26,923 bases of DNA from an uncultured Bacteroidota bacterium (GTDB lineage Bacteria; Bacteroidota; Bacteroidia; Chitinophagales; Chitinophagaceae), in the NCBI GenBank assembly GCA_946479615.1, contig CAMLGR010000053.1, positions 1 to 26,923 of the forward strand. Direction: 5' to 3'. Position numbers and translations under genes: made by a program. The notes beneath the pieces are model-generated. The model did no database searches and was not told where the DNA came from. It was given only the letters and a program-made list of their open reading frames with translations. This document shows, in pieces, positions 1 to 7,625 of this stretch (its first letter is position 1; the number at the start of each line of letters is the position of its first letter).

Positions 1-852
1 GGAAGCGACCACATTTTCGATCCCCGACTGGTGCAGTGATACCACATCGGTATAACCTTCCACCAGTAAACATTCATCTGCTTTATCGATCGCCTGCCGC
101 GCAAAATAAGACCCATACAGGATCTTGCTTTTTACATAGATCTCGTTTTCGGGCGTATTGATATATTTCGGTGCTCTGTCATTACTTTTCAATATCCGCG
201 CCCCAAAACCCAATATCTTACCACTGTGATTGTGGATCGGGAAAATAACACGACCCCGGTAATTATCCTGCAACTGTTCATTGCGGTTGGTGACCAGCCC
301 GGTTTTAAGTAATAATTCTTTATTGTATTGTTGTGCCAACGCCTCCCTGGTAAATGCATCCCGTTGTTCGGGCGAATAGCCCAACTGGAATTTCTTAATG
401 ATATCTTCCCTGAACCCTCTCTCCTTAAAATAAGCCAGGCCGATATCCTGACCTTCTTCTGTTTCAAAAAGTGTTTTGGCAAAAAAATCACGGGCAAACC
501 CATTGATGATATAAAGACTGTCCGCCGATTGCTGCACCTGCCGTTGTTCATCGGTGGCAAATTGTTCTTCTACTTCGATGCCATACTTATGGGCCAGCCA
601 TTTCAGTGCATCCACATAGCTGTACTTCTCATGCTCCATGACAAAGCTGATGGTATTACCGCTACGGCCACAACCAAAGCATTTATAGATCTCTTTGGCA
701 GGCGACACTGTAAAAGAAGGAGATTTTTCATTGTGAAAGGGGCAGAGACCCATAAAATTGCTGCCTCTTTTCTTCAATTTCACAAAACCCCCGATTACAT
801 CGATAATATCAAGGCGGCCAAGGATCTGTTGTATGGTATTCTGGGAGATCAT
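1..852 (-). CDS. dnaG: DNA primase, N-terminal part (cut by window edge)
   Basis: Primase synthesises the RNA primers for replication and works with the replicative helicase at the fork. The 284 visible residues carry the CHC2-type zinc-binding domain (C37, H40, C58, C61, in CPFH and CFGC contexts), the primase catalytic-core N-domain (the RGR-type segment YRGRVIFPIHN lies mid-protein), and the start of the TOPRIM fold with its acidic motif EGYTD at 265-269. The rest of TOPRIM and the DnaB-interaction domain lie beyond position 1. The start is the ATG at 852; the frame is open from there to the edge. The upstream gene is divergent, and the gap holds a 9-bp palindrome at 871-898. Identification rests on the zinc ribbon plus TOPRIM order and is secure. 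Confidence 0.97.
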   Translation of the reverse strand, partial: MISQNTIQQILGRLDIIDVIGGFVKLKKRGSNFMGLCPFHNEKSPSFTVSPAKEIYKCFGCGRSGNTISFVMEHEKYSYVDALKWLAHKYGIEVEEQFATDEQRQVQQSADSLYIINGFARDFFAKTLFETEEGQDIGLAYFKERGFREDIIKKFQLGYSPEQRDAFTREALAQQYNKELLLKTGLVTNRNEQLQDNYRGRVIFPIHNHSGKILGFGARILKSNDRAPKYINTPENEIYVKSKILYGSYFARQAIDKADECLLVEGYTDVVSLHQSGIENVVAS

Positions 853-870
853 TTTTTATGCGGAGGTGCA

Positions 871-898
871 ATTTAATCACGGATGACCCTGATTAAAT
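871..898. promoter_or_regulatory. Perfect 9-bp palindrome upstream of dnaG
   Basis: ATTTAATCA at 871-879 is repeated inverted as TGATTAAAT at 890-898, with a 10-nt spacer. It starts 19 bp upstream of the dnaG ATG in the divergent dnaG / 1034 gap, where a repressor site or a 5'-leader hairpin of dnaG would sit. The arms are AT-rich, so chance is a real alternative. No family of regulator is recognised. Confidence 0.3.
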
Positions 899-1033
899 GG
901 AATTTACTGATTTTTTCTTTCCGGTCCAGCGCATTGAAAAACAGTATATAAGAAAGGAATCAAATCAAAAAAAATCTTGCCCGCGGTTAAACTTATTCCT
1001 GTAACCCCTGTCTCATATAAAATTTTAAAATTC

Positions 1034-1948
1034 ATGAAATCAGTCCGTTACTTTCTTCCCATGGTTTTTGCCCTGGCCATTGCCCTGGCTTCTTCTGCCC
1101 AGGATGAACCGGGAGTGGATTCCACGGGCCTGCCCGGCGATAATTTCAGTTTGCAGGGAGCCCTGGAGATGTTCAAAAAAGCAGGCTCCATCGAAGAATT
1201 TGAAAAGCTCATTAATACCCAGGATAATAACGTGAACAATCTCGACCTGGACGAAGACGGCAAGATCGATTATATAAAAGTGATCGACCGGTCAGACAAA
1301 AATGCGCATGATTTTGTTTTGCAGGTGCCTGTCTCCGCAACCGAGAGCCAGGACATTGCTGTCATAGAACTGGAAAAAACAGGCGATACCACCGCAGTAG
1401 TACAAATTGTCGGTGACGAAGACATTTATGGTCATGAAGTGATCGTAGAACCGGATGGTGGAGGTGATGGCAATGCTTTTATTGCGCCCTACAGTTCCAG
1501 TATAGCAAAAGGGGGCCCGGCTGCCGATTATTACCAGCCCAATCCACGTATTATCATTAATGTCTGGTTCTGGCCATCGGTAAGGTTTGTGTATGGTCCT
1601 GTTTACAGGCCCTGGATATCTCCCTGGAGATGGAGCTATTATCCCGGCTGGTGGCGCCCGTGGAGACCTTTATCCTGGCGCGTATATCAACCGCTTTGTG
1701 TACGCTATTATCGTCCTTATTCTTTTGCGTACACCCATAGAGTAGTATATGCCCACCAGTTTTACAGGCCATTGCGCATAACATCCGTAACAGTAAGAAC
1801 GCGTCATTATGCTTCTGTTAACCATTACCGGGTTACTCCTCATACAAGAAATACCTATTCAGGTCCGAGGGGTCACCGGTATTCGAATGGACAAGGTCCC
1901 AGAGGCAATAATCACCCGAGAAATAATCATAGAAGAAGAGGGAGATAA
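1034..1948 (+). CDS. Exported EF-hand-like protein with aromatic/basic C-terminus, function unknown
   Basis: A protein of 304 residues from ATG 1034. An upstream TTG at 977 would extend it by 19 residues, but that would put the hydrophobic signal peptide (about residues 1-22, ending SSAQ) inside the protein, so 1034 is preferred. Residues about 30-135 form a conserved-looking acidic domain with a calcium-loop-like sequence D71-x-D73-x-D75-G76-x-x-D79 followed by alternating hydrophobic strands. From about residue 170 the composition changes abruptly: the C-terminal third is dominated by Tyr, Trp, Arg, His and Pro and ends in Gly/Asn/His/Arg-rich sequence. Proteins with this two-part build are common hypotheticals in Bacteroidota; no enzymatic motif is visible. 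Likely periplasmic or surface-exposed. It is transcribed alone and followed by a hairpin with 25-bp arms. Confidence 0.8.
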   Translation: MKSVRYFLPMVFALAIALASSAQDEPGVDSTGLPGDNFSLQGALEMFKKAGSIEEFEKLINTQDNNVNNLDLDEDGKIDYIKVIDRSDKNAHDFVLQVPVSATESQDIAVIELEKTGDTTAVVQIVGDEDIYGHEVIVEPDGGGDGNAFIAPYSSSIAKGGPAADYYQPNPRIIINVWFWPSVRFVYGPVYRPWISPWRWSYYPGWWRPWRPLSWRVYQPLCVRYYRPYSFAYTHRVVYAHQFYRPLRITSVTVRTRHYASVNHYRVTPHTRNTYSGPRGHRYSNGQGPRGNNHPRNNHRRRGR

Positions 1949-1963
1949 AGAAAAGTCAACTCA

Positions 1964-2039
1964 AAAATAAAAAGTCAAAAGTCAAAAATTCGTAGCCGGT
2001 ATACCCGCTACCGGTTTTTGATTTTTGACTTTTTATTTT
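1964..2039. repeat. Intergenic hairpin built from AAAAGTC heptads (likely terminator)
   Basis: The arms at 1964-1988 and 2015-2039 are inverted copies matching at 24 of 25 positions. The left arm contains two tandem AAAAGTC heptads (1970-1983) and a degenerate third. Inside lies a GC-rich core, CCGGTA (1996-2001) / TACCGG (2009-2014) with a 7-nt loop. It starts 15 bp after the stop at 1948. The stable core followed by a T-rich arm is a plausible rho-independent terminator on the plus strand, and the mirrored A/T arms would let it work in both directions. It belongs to the same heptad family as the array at 5669-5740. Confidence 0.75.
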
Positions 2040-2169
2040 GCAATTTGAATTTCCTGCTGTGCAAAAAAACTGATGGTTTTCCGGGAAAAGAGTTTTAAAT
2101 TACATATACACGCCGCACCCTGATACCAGGAGAGAATTAGCAATTATTCACTCTTAAAAATATAAGCCT

Positions 2170-2547
2170 ATGGTTCAGGTAGAAACCTCGCAGCTTGCAG
2201 CTGAGTGCAGTTCCTGGAGAGACGCACTTCGCAAGTACCGGGATGAATTTACTAAACACAAAAGCACTCTTCTCCAGGCCGCCGGCCAGCCCCTCTCTAA
2301 AGATCAACTTCAGCAGGTAGAACACCTACAAAATCAATTTCACATTCAGCTCATCAACATTCATGATCTCAAGCACTCGATTAAATTACAATCGCGGCTG
2401 ATGGATTATGAAGTAAAAGAAAATGCCGGTCATTTAAAAGAAGAGACAGTTGCCAAACATGAAATTCTGTTTGGACAATATCAGAATCTCGATGCTACAT
2501 TGGAAGAAGTAAGATGGGAATTTGAGCGATTTTTAAACAGGACATAA
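2170..2547 (+). CDS. Small coiled-coil protein, function unknown
   Basis: 125 residues from ATG 2170, with no signal peptide and no membrane segment, so probably cytoplasmic. The composition (Gln, Glu, Lys, Leu, His) and heptad-like hydrophobic spacing predict an almost entirely helical, coiled-coil protein, including a stretch about residues 45-85 rich in Gln and His. It has no recognisable catalytic motif. It resembles short hypotheticals found next to housekeeping genes in Chitinophagaceae, but I cannot assign a function. It lies 134 bp upstream of the EF-G paralog on the same strand; the gap holds a nested hairpin, so co-transcription is possible but not shown. Confidence 0.75.
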   Translation: MVQVETSQLAAECSSWRDALRKYRDEFTKHKSTLLQAAGQPLSKDQLQQVEHLQNQFHIQLINIHDLKHSIKLQSRLMDYEVKENAGHLKEETVAKHEILFGQYQNLDATLEEVRWEFERFLNRT

Positions 2548-2610
2548 CCAGGTTTTACAGATGATAGTTGATACCAATTAAGCGTTACCCTGGCTGTGGG
2601 CTTTGCAGGC

Positions 2611-2655
2611 GGGGTTACCTTCTGTTTCATCATCCCGAATTGAAACATTAACCCC
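2611..2655 (+). promoter_or_regulatory. Nested hairpin in the leader of the EF-G paralog
   Basis: GGGGTTA (2611-2617) pairs with TAACCCC (2649-2655), and inside it TGTTTCA (2623-2629) pairs with TGAAACA (2641-2647), leaving an 11-nt loop. The structure ends 26 nt before the ATG at 2682. It has no T-run after it, so it is not an ordinary terminator. It could be a leader structure that controls expression of the downstream gene, or the 3' structure of the 2170 gene. No known riboswitch class is recognised. Confidence 0.4.
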
Positions 2656-2681
2656 ATTGTGCAACCACAAAAACGTATTGT

Positions 2682-4817
2682 ATGCCAGAGTTTGATACTT
2701 CACACGTAAAAAACATTGTCTTGCTGGGCCATGCCGGCTCCGGTAAGACCACCTTAGCGGAATGTATGTTATTTGAAGCCGGCCTGATCAGCAGGCGCGG
2801 CAATATAACGGAAAAAAATACGACCGGCGATTACCACGAACTTGAACAGTCCCGTGGTAATTCTATTTTCAGCAAACTCCTTCACAGCAAATGGCGCGGG
2901 TATAAAATCAACATCATCGACACACCCGGCTATGATGATTTTGTAGGCGAACTGATCGCTGCACTCCGCGTGGCCGATACCGGTGTCATGCTGCTCAATG
3001 CTGTCATGGGAGTGGAAGTGGGCACGGATATCATCTGGGAATACACGGAACGTTTTAAAACGCCGATGATATTTGCCATCAACAAACTGGATGATGACAA
3101 TGCCGATTTCGATAAAACAGCCCGTGAAGCCAAAGCTCATTTCGGCAGTAATGTAGTGGTGGTGCAATATCCCCGGCAGGTGGGATCAGGCTTTCACGAG
3201 ATCATCGACGTATTACGGATGACCATGTATAAATTCCGTGATACCGGCGGCAAACCCGAAAAATTGCCGATCCCCGAAGAAGAAAAAGAAAGAGCCGATA
3301 CTTTACATAAAGAACTCATCGAAGCTATTGCCAGTAATGATGAGACCCTGATGGAAAAATATTTTGATAAAGGAGAACTCGATGAGGATGAAATGAAAGA
3401 AGGTTTGAAAAAAGCCATGATCCGGCATGACCTGTTTCCCCTGTTCTGTTTATCCGCCGAACGGAATATGGGCAGCGGCCGCCTGATGGGTTTTATCGAT
3501 AATGTATGCCCCAGTGCCAATGAAATGCCGCCGCAGACCACACGCAAAGGAGAATCCATTTCCTGCGATACCAATGGCGCTCCCTGCATCTTTGTTTATA
3601 AGACCGTCAGCGAGCCCCATGTAGGTGAACTTTCTTATTTCAAAGTCTATTCAGGCACTATAAAAAGCGGGATGGAACTCGAGAATGAAACTACCGGGGT
3701 GACGGAAAAGATCAGCCAGTTATTCCTGGTGGAAGGAAATAAAAGAACCAATGTAAACGAACTGGTCGCCGGAGACATCGGTGCTACGCTCAAATTGAAG
3801 AATACACATGTCAATAATACCTTGCATGCAAAAGGAAAAAGTTATGAACTGAATCCGATTGAATTTCCTTCCCCGAATATGACAGTAGCTATCGAAACAC
3901 AGAAGAAAGGGGAGGAGGAAAAATTATCACAGGCATTGCATCAATTACGGGAAGAGGATCCAACATTGATCGTAGAGATATCACCTGAATTGAAACAAAC
4001 ACTGATCCATTGCCAGGGCGATATGCACCTGGCAGTTGCCAAATGGAAGATCGAACATAATCACAAGCTGGATATAAAATTTGTAAAGCCACGCATCGCT
4101 TACCGCGAAACGATCCGCAAAGCAGCCGACGCCAGTTACCGCCATAAAAAACAAAGCGGCGGTGCCGGCCAGTTTGGCGAAGTATATATGCAGATAGAAC
4201 CCTGGTACGAAGGCATGCCTGAACCCAAAGACTTTACTGTCAGGAACAGGGAAACATATACTCTTGACTGGGGTGGTAAACTGGTTTTTTATAATTGTAT
4301 TGTCGGTGGTGCGATCGATACCAGGTTCCTGCCTTCCATCCTGAAAGGTGTTATGGAAAAAATGCATAACGGTCCGCTGACAGGTTCTTATGCGCGTGAT
4401 ATCCGTGTTTGTGTGTATGATGGTAAAATGCATACGGTAGACAGTAACGATATCTCCTTTAAGATCGCAGGCTTACAGGCTTTCCGCCAGGCTTTTCAGC
4501 AAGCCGATCCGCAGATACTGGAACCTATATATCATGTGGAAGTGCTTTGCCCGGATGATCTTACCGGCGCTGTGATGGGCGATCTGCAAAGCCGCCGCGC
4601 CATTGTGGAAGGGATCGATAGTGAAGGACATTTTCAGAAAGTGATCGCCAAAGTGCCATTGGCGGAAATGGATGGATATTCATCTTCGCTCCGATCTATT
4701 ACACAGGGAAGGGCGAAGTTCAAAATGCATTTTCAATCGTATGAAGCAGTGCCTTTCGAATTACAGCGTAAACTGATCGACGAATATAGTAAGACGGCGA
4801 AGGAGGAAGTGGCTTAA
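2682..4817 (+). CDS. Elongation factor G paralog (EF-G2 type), catalytic His replaced
   Basis: 711 residues with the full five-domain EF-G layout. The GTP-binding domain is divergent: P-loop GHAGSGKTT at 16-24 (canonical EF-G has AHIDAGKTT), switch I SRGNSI near 57-62 in place of ERGITI, G3 DTPGYDDF at 80-87 where canonical EF-G has DTPGHVDF, and NKLD at 134-137. Y84 therefore sits where the catalytic His normally lies. The domain-IV signature RHKKQSGGAGQFGEV is intact. By recall, this layout matches the second EF-G of Bacteroides (EF-G2), reported to support translation without GTP hydrolysis and to be needed for gut colonisation; that link is from memory, not a search. Role inferred: ribosome translocation under nutrient limitation. 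It stands alone, away from a str operon (no rpsL, rpsG or tuf nearby), with a hairpin in its leader and a 30-bp inverted repeat after it. Confidence 0.9.
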   Translation: MPEFDTSHVKNIVLLGHAGSGKTTLAECMLFEAGLISRRGNITEKNTTGDYHELEQSRGNSIFSKLLHSKWRGYKINIIDTPGYDDFVGELIAALRVADTGVMLLNAVMGVEVGTDIIWEYTERFKTPMIFAINKLDDDNADFDKTAREAKAHFGSNVVVVQYPRQVGSGFHEIIDVLRMTMYKFRDTGGKPEKLPIPEEEKERADTLHKELIEAIASNDETLMEKYFDKGELDEDEMKEGLKKAMIRHDLFPLFCLSAERNMGSGRLMGFIDNVCPSANEMPPQTTRKGESISCDTNGAPCIFVYKTVSEPHVGELSYFKVYSGTIKSGMELENETTGVTEKISQLFLVEGNKRTNVNELVAGDIGATLKLKNTHVNNTLHAKGKSYELNPIEFPSPNMTVAIETQKKGEEEKLSQALHQLREEDPTLIVEISPELKQTLIHCQGDMHLAVAKWKIEHNHKLDIKFVKPRIAYRETIRKAADASYRHKKQSGGAGQFGEVYMQIEPWYEGMPEPKDFTVRNRETYTLDWGGKLVFYNCIVGGAIDTRFLPSILKGVMEKMHNGPLTGSYARDIRVCVYDGKMHTVDSNDISFKIAGLQAFRQAFQQADPQILEPIYHVEVLCPDDLTGAVMGDLQSRRAIVEGIDSEGHFQKVIAKVPLAEMDGYSSSLRSITQGRAKFKMHFQSYEAVPFELQRKLIDEYSKTAKEEVA

Positions 4818-4832
4818 GACAGGAAAAATGTT

Positions 4833-4946
4833 GATTTAAGATTTAAGAATTATGAGTTATGAATTTTGAATTATGAATGGAGGAAGAATGAATGCTATTT
4901 GCATACTCTTGTATTCAATTCAAAATTCATAACTCATAATTCTTAA
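4833..4946. repeat. Heptad array with perfect 30-bp inverted repeat between convergent genes
   Basis: Six tandem heptads run from 4833 to 4874: GATTTAA twice, then GAATTAT, GAGTTAT, GAATTTT, GAATTAT. Bases 4843-4872 are repeated as an exact reverse complement at 4917-4946, leaving a 44-nt loop. The stops of the two convergent genes lie at 4817 and 4959, so the hairpin fills nearly the whole gap and would form in transcripts from either side. A bidirectional terminator or 3'-end stabiliser is the simplest role. Confidence 0.85.
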
Positions 4947-4958
4947 TTCCTAATCATC

Positions 4959-5627
4959 CTACACTTTCTTATCAAAACTCACACACTCTTTCAATTCCCT
5001 TTCGGAATAAGCCAGTTTATATTGTTCGAGTATATCGGCAGGAACGCCGTTCCATTGATTGGGTTTATTTCCCTGATAACCGATGTCTGCCACACCGATC
5101 TGTGATGTATAAAAACCGGTCGCGGTAAGATTCCGCATCAGGCTGAAAAAGGAAACACCTGCTTTCATTTCAGGTTTTGCTTTTTTAGGATAAGCGATCT
5201 GGTCCACCATATCGATGCGCTGTGCTTCTGAACAATCGACAAATGATTTATCATATTGCTTAAAACACTGTATATCCAGCCAGCGCAAGCCGCCGCGCAA
5301 AGGCGTTTGATGCTCCGGCATATCTTTCACGATAAATTCGATAAAATCCGGCACTTTGGCATCGGAAGCACTTCCGCTGATCTCATCTTTGGGAATGATA
5401 ATATCCGCAAGTACGGTGATCGTGGCCATTTCATGATCGGTAAAAAACCGTCCCATCGCCAGCAATTCTTTTTCATGTTTTAATTCTTCCGGGTTGCGAT
5501 CCAGGTTAAATACTGGCTCCGCTGCCACCTCTGTCTTCTTTTCCTCGCCAGGATTACAACCTGCCAATGCAGCACCGCCTGCCAAAGCCGTACCCGCAAT
5601 TATTTTTAATGATTTACGACGATCCAT
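4959..5627 (-). CDS. Gluconate 2-dehydrogenase subunit 3-like lipoprotein
   Basis: 222 residues. The N-terminus MDRRKSLKII is a Tat-type twin-arginine start, followed by an Ala/Gly-rich hydrophobic stretch and a lipobox ending at C24 (LAGC), so the protein is probably folded in the cytoplasm, exported by Tat and lipid-anchored. Residues about 58-190 match the pattern of the gluconate 2-dehydrogenase subunit 3 family, with a FFTDHEMATITVLADIIIP-type segment. In such complexes this small subunit pairs with a GMC flavoprotein and is needed for its export and maturation. The GMC gene is immediately upstream on the same strand (stop at 5750), which supports that pairing. A hairpin lies between them, so the two may be expressed unequally. 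No cytochrome c subunit is visible in the window. Confidence 0.85.
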   Translation of the reverse strand: MDRRKSLKIIAGTALAGGAALAGCNPGEEKKTEVAAEPVFNLDRNPEELKHEKELLAMGRFFTDHEMATITVLADIIIPKDEISGSASDAKVPDFIEFIVKDMPEHQTPLRGGLRWLDIQCFKQYDKSFVDCSEAQRIDMVDQIAYPKKAKPEMKAGVSFFSLMRNLTATGFYTSQIGVADIGYQGNKPNQWNGVPADILEQYKLAYSERELKECVSFDKKV

Positions 5628-5668
5628 GAATTGAGTTTTTATGTAGGTAAAGTATTCATGTGAAAATT

Positions 5669-5740
5669 AAAAGTCAAGATTAAAAAGTCAAAAGAGATTC
5701 ATTTATCAGAAGTTGTTTTTGAATTTTTACTTTTGACTTT
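5669..5740. repeat. AAAAGTC-family heptad array with inverted copy
   Basis: AAAAGTC occurs at 5669-5675 and again at 5683-5689, exactly 14 bp on, with a degenerate heptad between. AAAGTCAAAAG at 5684-5694 is perfectly inverted as CTTTTGACTTT at 5730-5740 with a 35-nt loop. It begins 9 bp downstream of the GMC stop (minus strand) and lies before the subunit 3 start, so it could act as a partial terminator or processing site within this operon. Same family as 1964-2039. Confidence 0.65.
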
Positions 5741-5749
5741 CCGCTTCTA

Positions 5750-7492
5750 TTACAAATTCTGCTTCTTCATCTCCTCAATAATATATTCGCTTGCCCGCAT
5801 TGACAATGCCAGGATCGTCCAGGTAATATTCTTATCAGCCTGTGATACAAATTGGCTGCCATCTACACAGAACAACGTTTTGCAATCATGCGCCTGGCTC
5901 CATTTATTGAGGGCCGAACTTTTGGGATCATTACCCATGCGCACCGTACCGGCTTCATGAATGATCTCACCGGGTTGTGATAATCCATAATTATTTTCTT
6001 TCGTGTCATCAGCGCCCCAGGTTACTACAGCACCCATATTATGCATGATCTCCTTGAATGTTTCCTTCATGTGCTTCGCCTGGTTGATCTCATGCTCGCT
6101 CCATTTTACATTAAACCGCAATACAGGTATACCGAAATCATCCACTACCGACGGATCGATCTCGCAATAATTACTTGCCAGCGGGATAGCTTCACCACGT
6201 CCGGCCATTCCTACACCGGCACCATAAAAGAAACGGTAATCTTCTTTTAATGATTTACCATAACCACCGGCTTCTTTTTGTTTTCCTTTTACCAGGTATT
6301 TTCCATTCAGACTTTCGATTCCGGAACTGAACCCATAGGAGGGCATACCCATGCCACCCCAGTATTCGATATGATATCCCCGGGGAAAATCGAGTTTTTT
6401 ATTATCCAGCCACCAGGGTGAATAGATATGTGCGCCACCCACGCCATCCTCATTGTATCGTTTCCGGTCGAAGAGTTGTGGCAATACGCCACCAAGAGAA
6501 GCGCCGGTAGAATCATGCAGGTATTTACCTACTACATTACTTTCATTCGCAAGTCCATTGGGATGACGGGGAGATTTTGAATTTAATAATAACCTGGCCG
6601 TTTCACAGGTACTTGCCGCTACAATAACAACACGGCCCGATACCTGGTATTCCATTTTATCGATCTTGTTGATGTAGGATATACCCGTAGCCAGTCCTTC
6701 CTTATCCGTTAACACCTCCCTTGCCATAGCATTGGTGATCACATCGAGATTGTTTGTTTTCAATGCCGGGTAGATCAATACATTGGTAGAAGAAAAATCG
6801 GCTTTCGCCATGCTGCAATTACGATTGCACTGTCCGCAGAAAAAACAAACCCCTCGATCATCATTTAATTTTTGTGTAAGAATAGAGAGGCGGGAGGGGA
6901 TCACTTTTACATTCGCTGCTGTTGCGCCGTTCTTGATCATCAACTCATGCAGGCGCGGCTTGGGTGGTGCCAGGAAATGACCATCAGGATCATTTTCCAA
7001 ACCTTCCATCGAACCAAAAACACCGATCATTTTATCGACGCGGTCATAATAAGGTTTTACATCTTCATAGCCGATCGGCCAGTCATCACCCAGGCCATCG
7101 ATACTTTTTCTTTTAAAATCTTTGGGACCAAACCGTAAGGAGATACGTCCCCAGTGATTGGTTCTTCCACCCAGCATCCGTGCCCGCCACCACAACCATT
7201 CAGTATCTTTTTCCTTGGTGAAAGGCTCCCCGTCGACTGACCAGCCGCAATAACAGGCATCGAAATCACCAAAGGGCCTGTACTTGGTGGAAGCGCCCCT
7301 GCGCGGTGAATCCCAGGGATTTTTTAATTGGGTTACATTTTTCTGTGGATCATACATCGGCCCGGCTTCTATCATACACACTTTCAAACCGGCATTGGCC
7401 AGGATATAAGCGGCCATACCGCCCCCGGCGCCTGAGCCTACGATCACGGCATCATACTTTTTTGCTTCTTTCTTAACCTGGAAATCTCCCAT
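5750..7492 (-). CDS. GMC family FAD-dependent sugar dehydrogenase, catalytic subunit
   Basis: 580 residues. The N-terminal Rossmann FAD site is GSGAGGG at 19-25 with the ribose-binding acid in IEAGP near 42. Middle GMC signatures are present (LGGRTNHWGR at 107-116). The C-terminal active-site pair of the superfamily fits H512 (IHEAGTVRMG) and N555 (DKNITWT). A cysteine cluster C216-x2-C219-x2-C222-x3-C226 resembles the iron-sulfur ligand set known in FAD sugar dehydrogenase complexes that pass electrons on to a cytochrome. There is no signal peptide of its own, consistent with export piggy-backed on the Tat-bearing subunit 3 encoded just downstream. Likely reaction: oxidation of a sugar or glycoside, at C2 of gluconate or C3 of glucosides; the substrate cannot be read from the sequence. 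Confidence 0.88.
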   Translation of the reverse strand: MGDFQVKKEAKKYDAVIVGSGAGGGMAAYILANAGLKVCMIEAGPMYDPQKNVTQLKNPWDSPRRGASTKYRPFGDFDACYCGWSVDGEPFTKEKDTEWLWWRARMLGGRTNHWGRISLRFGPKDFKRKSIDGLGDDWPIGYEDVKPYYDRVDKMIGVFGSMEGLENDPDGHFLAPPKPRLHELMIKNGATAANVKVIPSRLSILTQKLNDDRGVCFFCGQCNRNCSMAKADFSSTNVLIYPALKTNNLDVITNAMAREVLTDKEGLATGISYINKIDKMEYQVSGRVVIVAASTCETARLLLNSKSPRHPNGLANESNVVGKYLHDSTGASLGGVLPQLFDRKRYNEDGVGGAHIYSPWWLDNKKLDFPRGYHIEYWGGMGMPSYGFSSGIESLNGKYLVKGKQKEAGGYGKSLKEDYRFFYGAGVGMAGRGEAIPLASNYCEIDPSVVDDFGIPVLRFNVKWSEHEINQAKHMKETFKEIMHNMGAVVTWGADDTKENNYGLSQPGEIIHEAGTVRMGNDPKSSALNKWSQAHDCKTLFCVDGSQFVSQADKNITWTILALSMRASEYIIEEMKKQNL

Positions 7493-7625
7493 GTGATAAT
7501 GTGATTTTGTGAATGAACCAACAATTTACAGGATTCATGGATTACCCGCTTCTTTTTCCGGCTAAAATTTCTGGACAAACCTTGCATAAACAATTATCTT
7601 TAGCCAAAGCAAAACAGTACTGATT

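Noticed and set aside
328..876. 182-codon plus-strand frame
   Set aside because: It is antisense to dnaG, whose zinc-ribbon and TOPRIM motifs are unmistakable; the sense frame has the conserved protein.
3981..4433. 150-codon minus-strand frame
   Set aside because: Antisense to the EF-G paralog domain III/IV region; no protein-like motifs.
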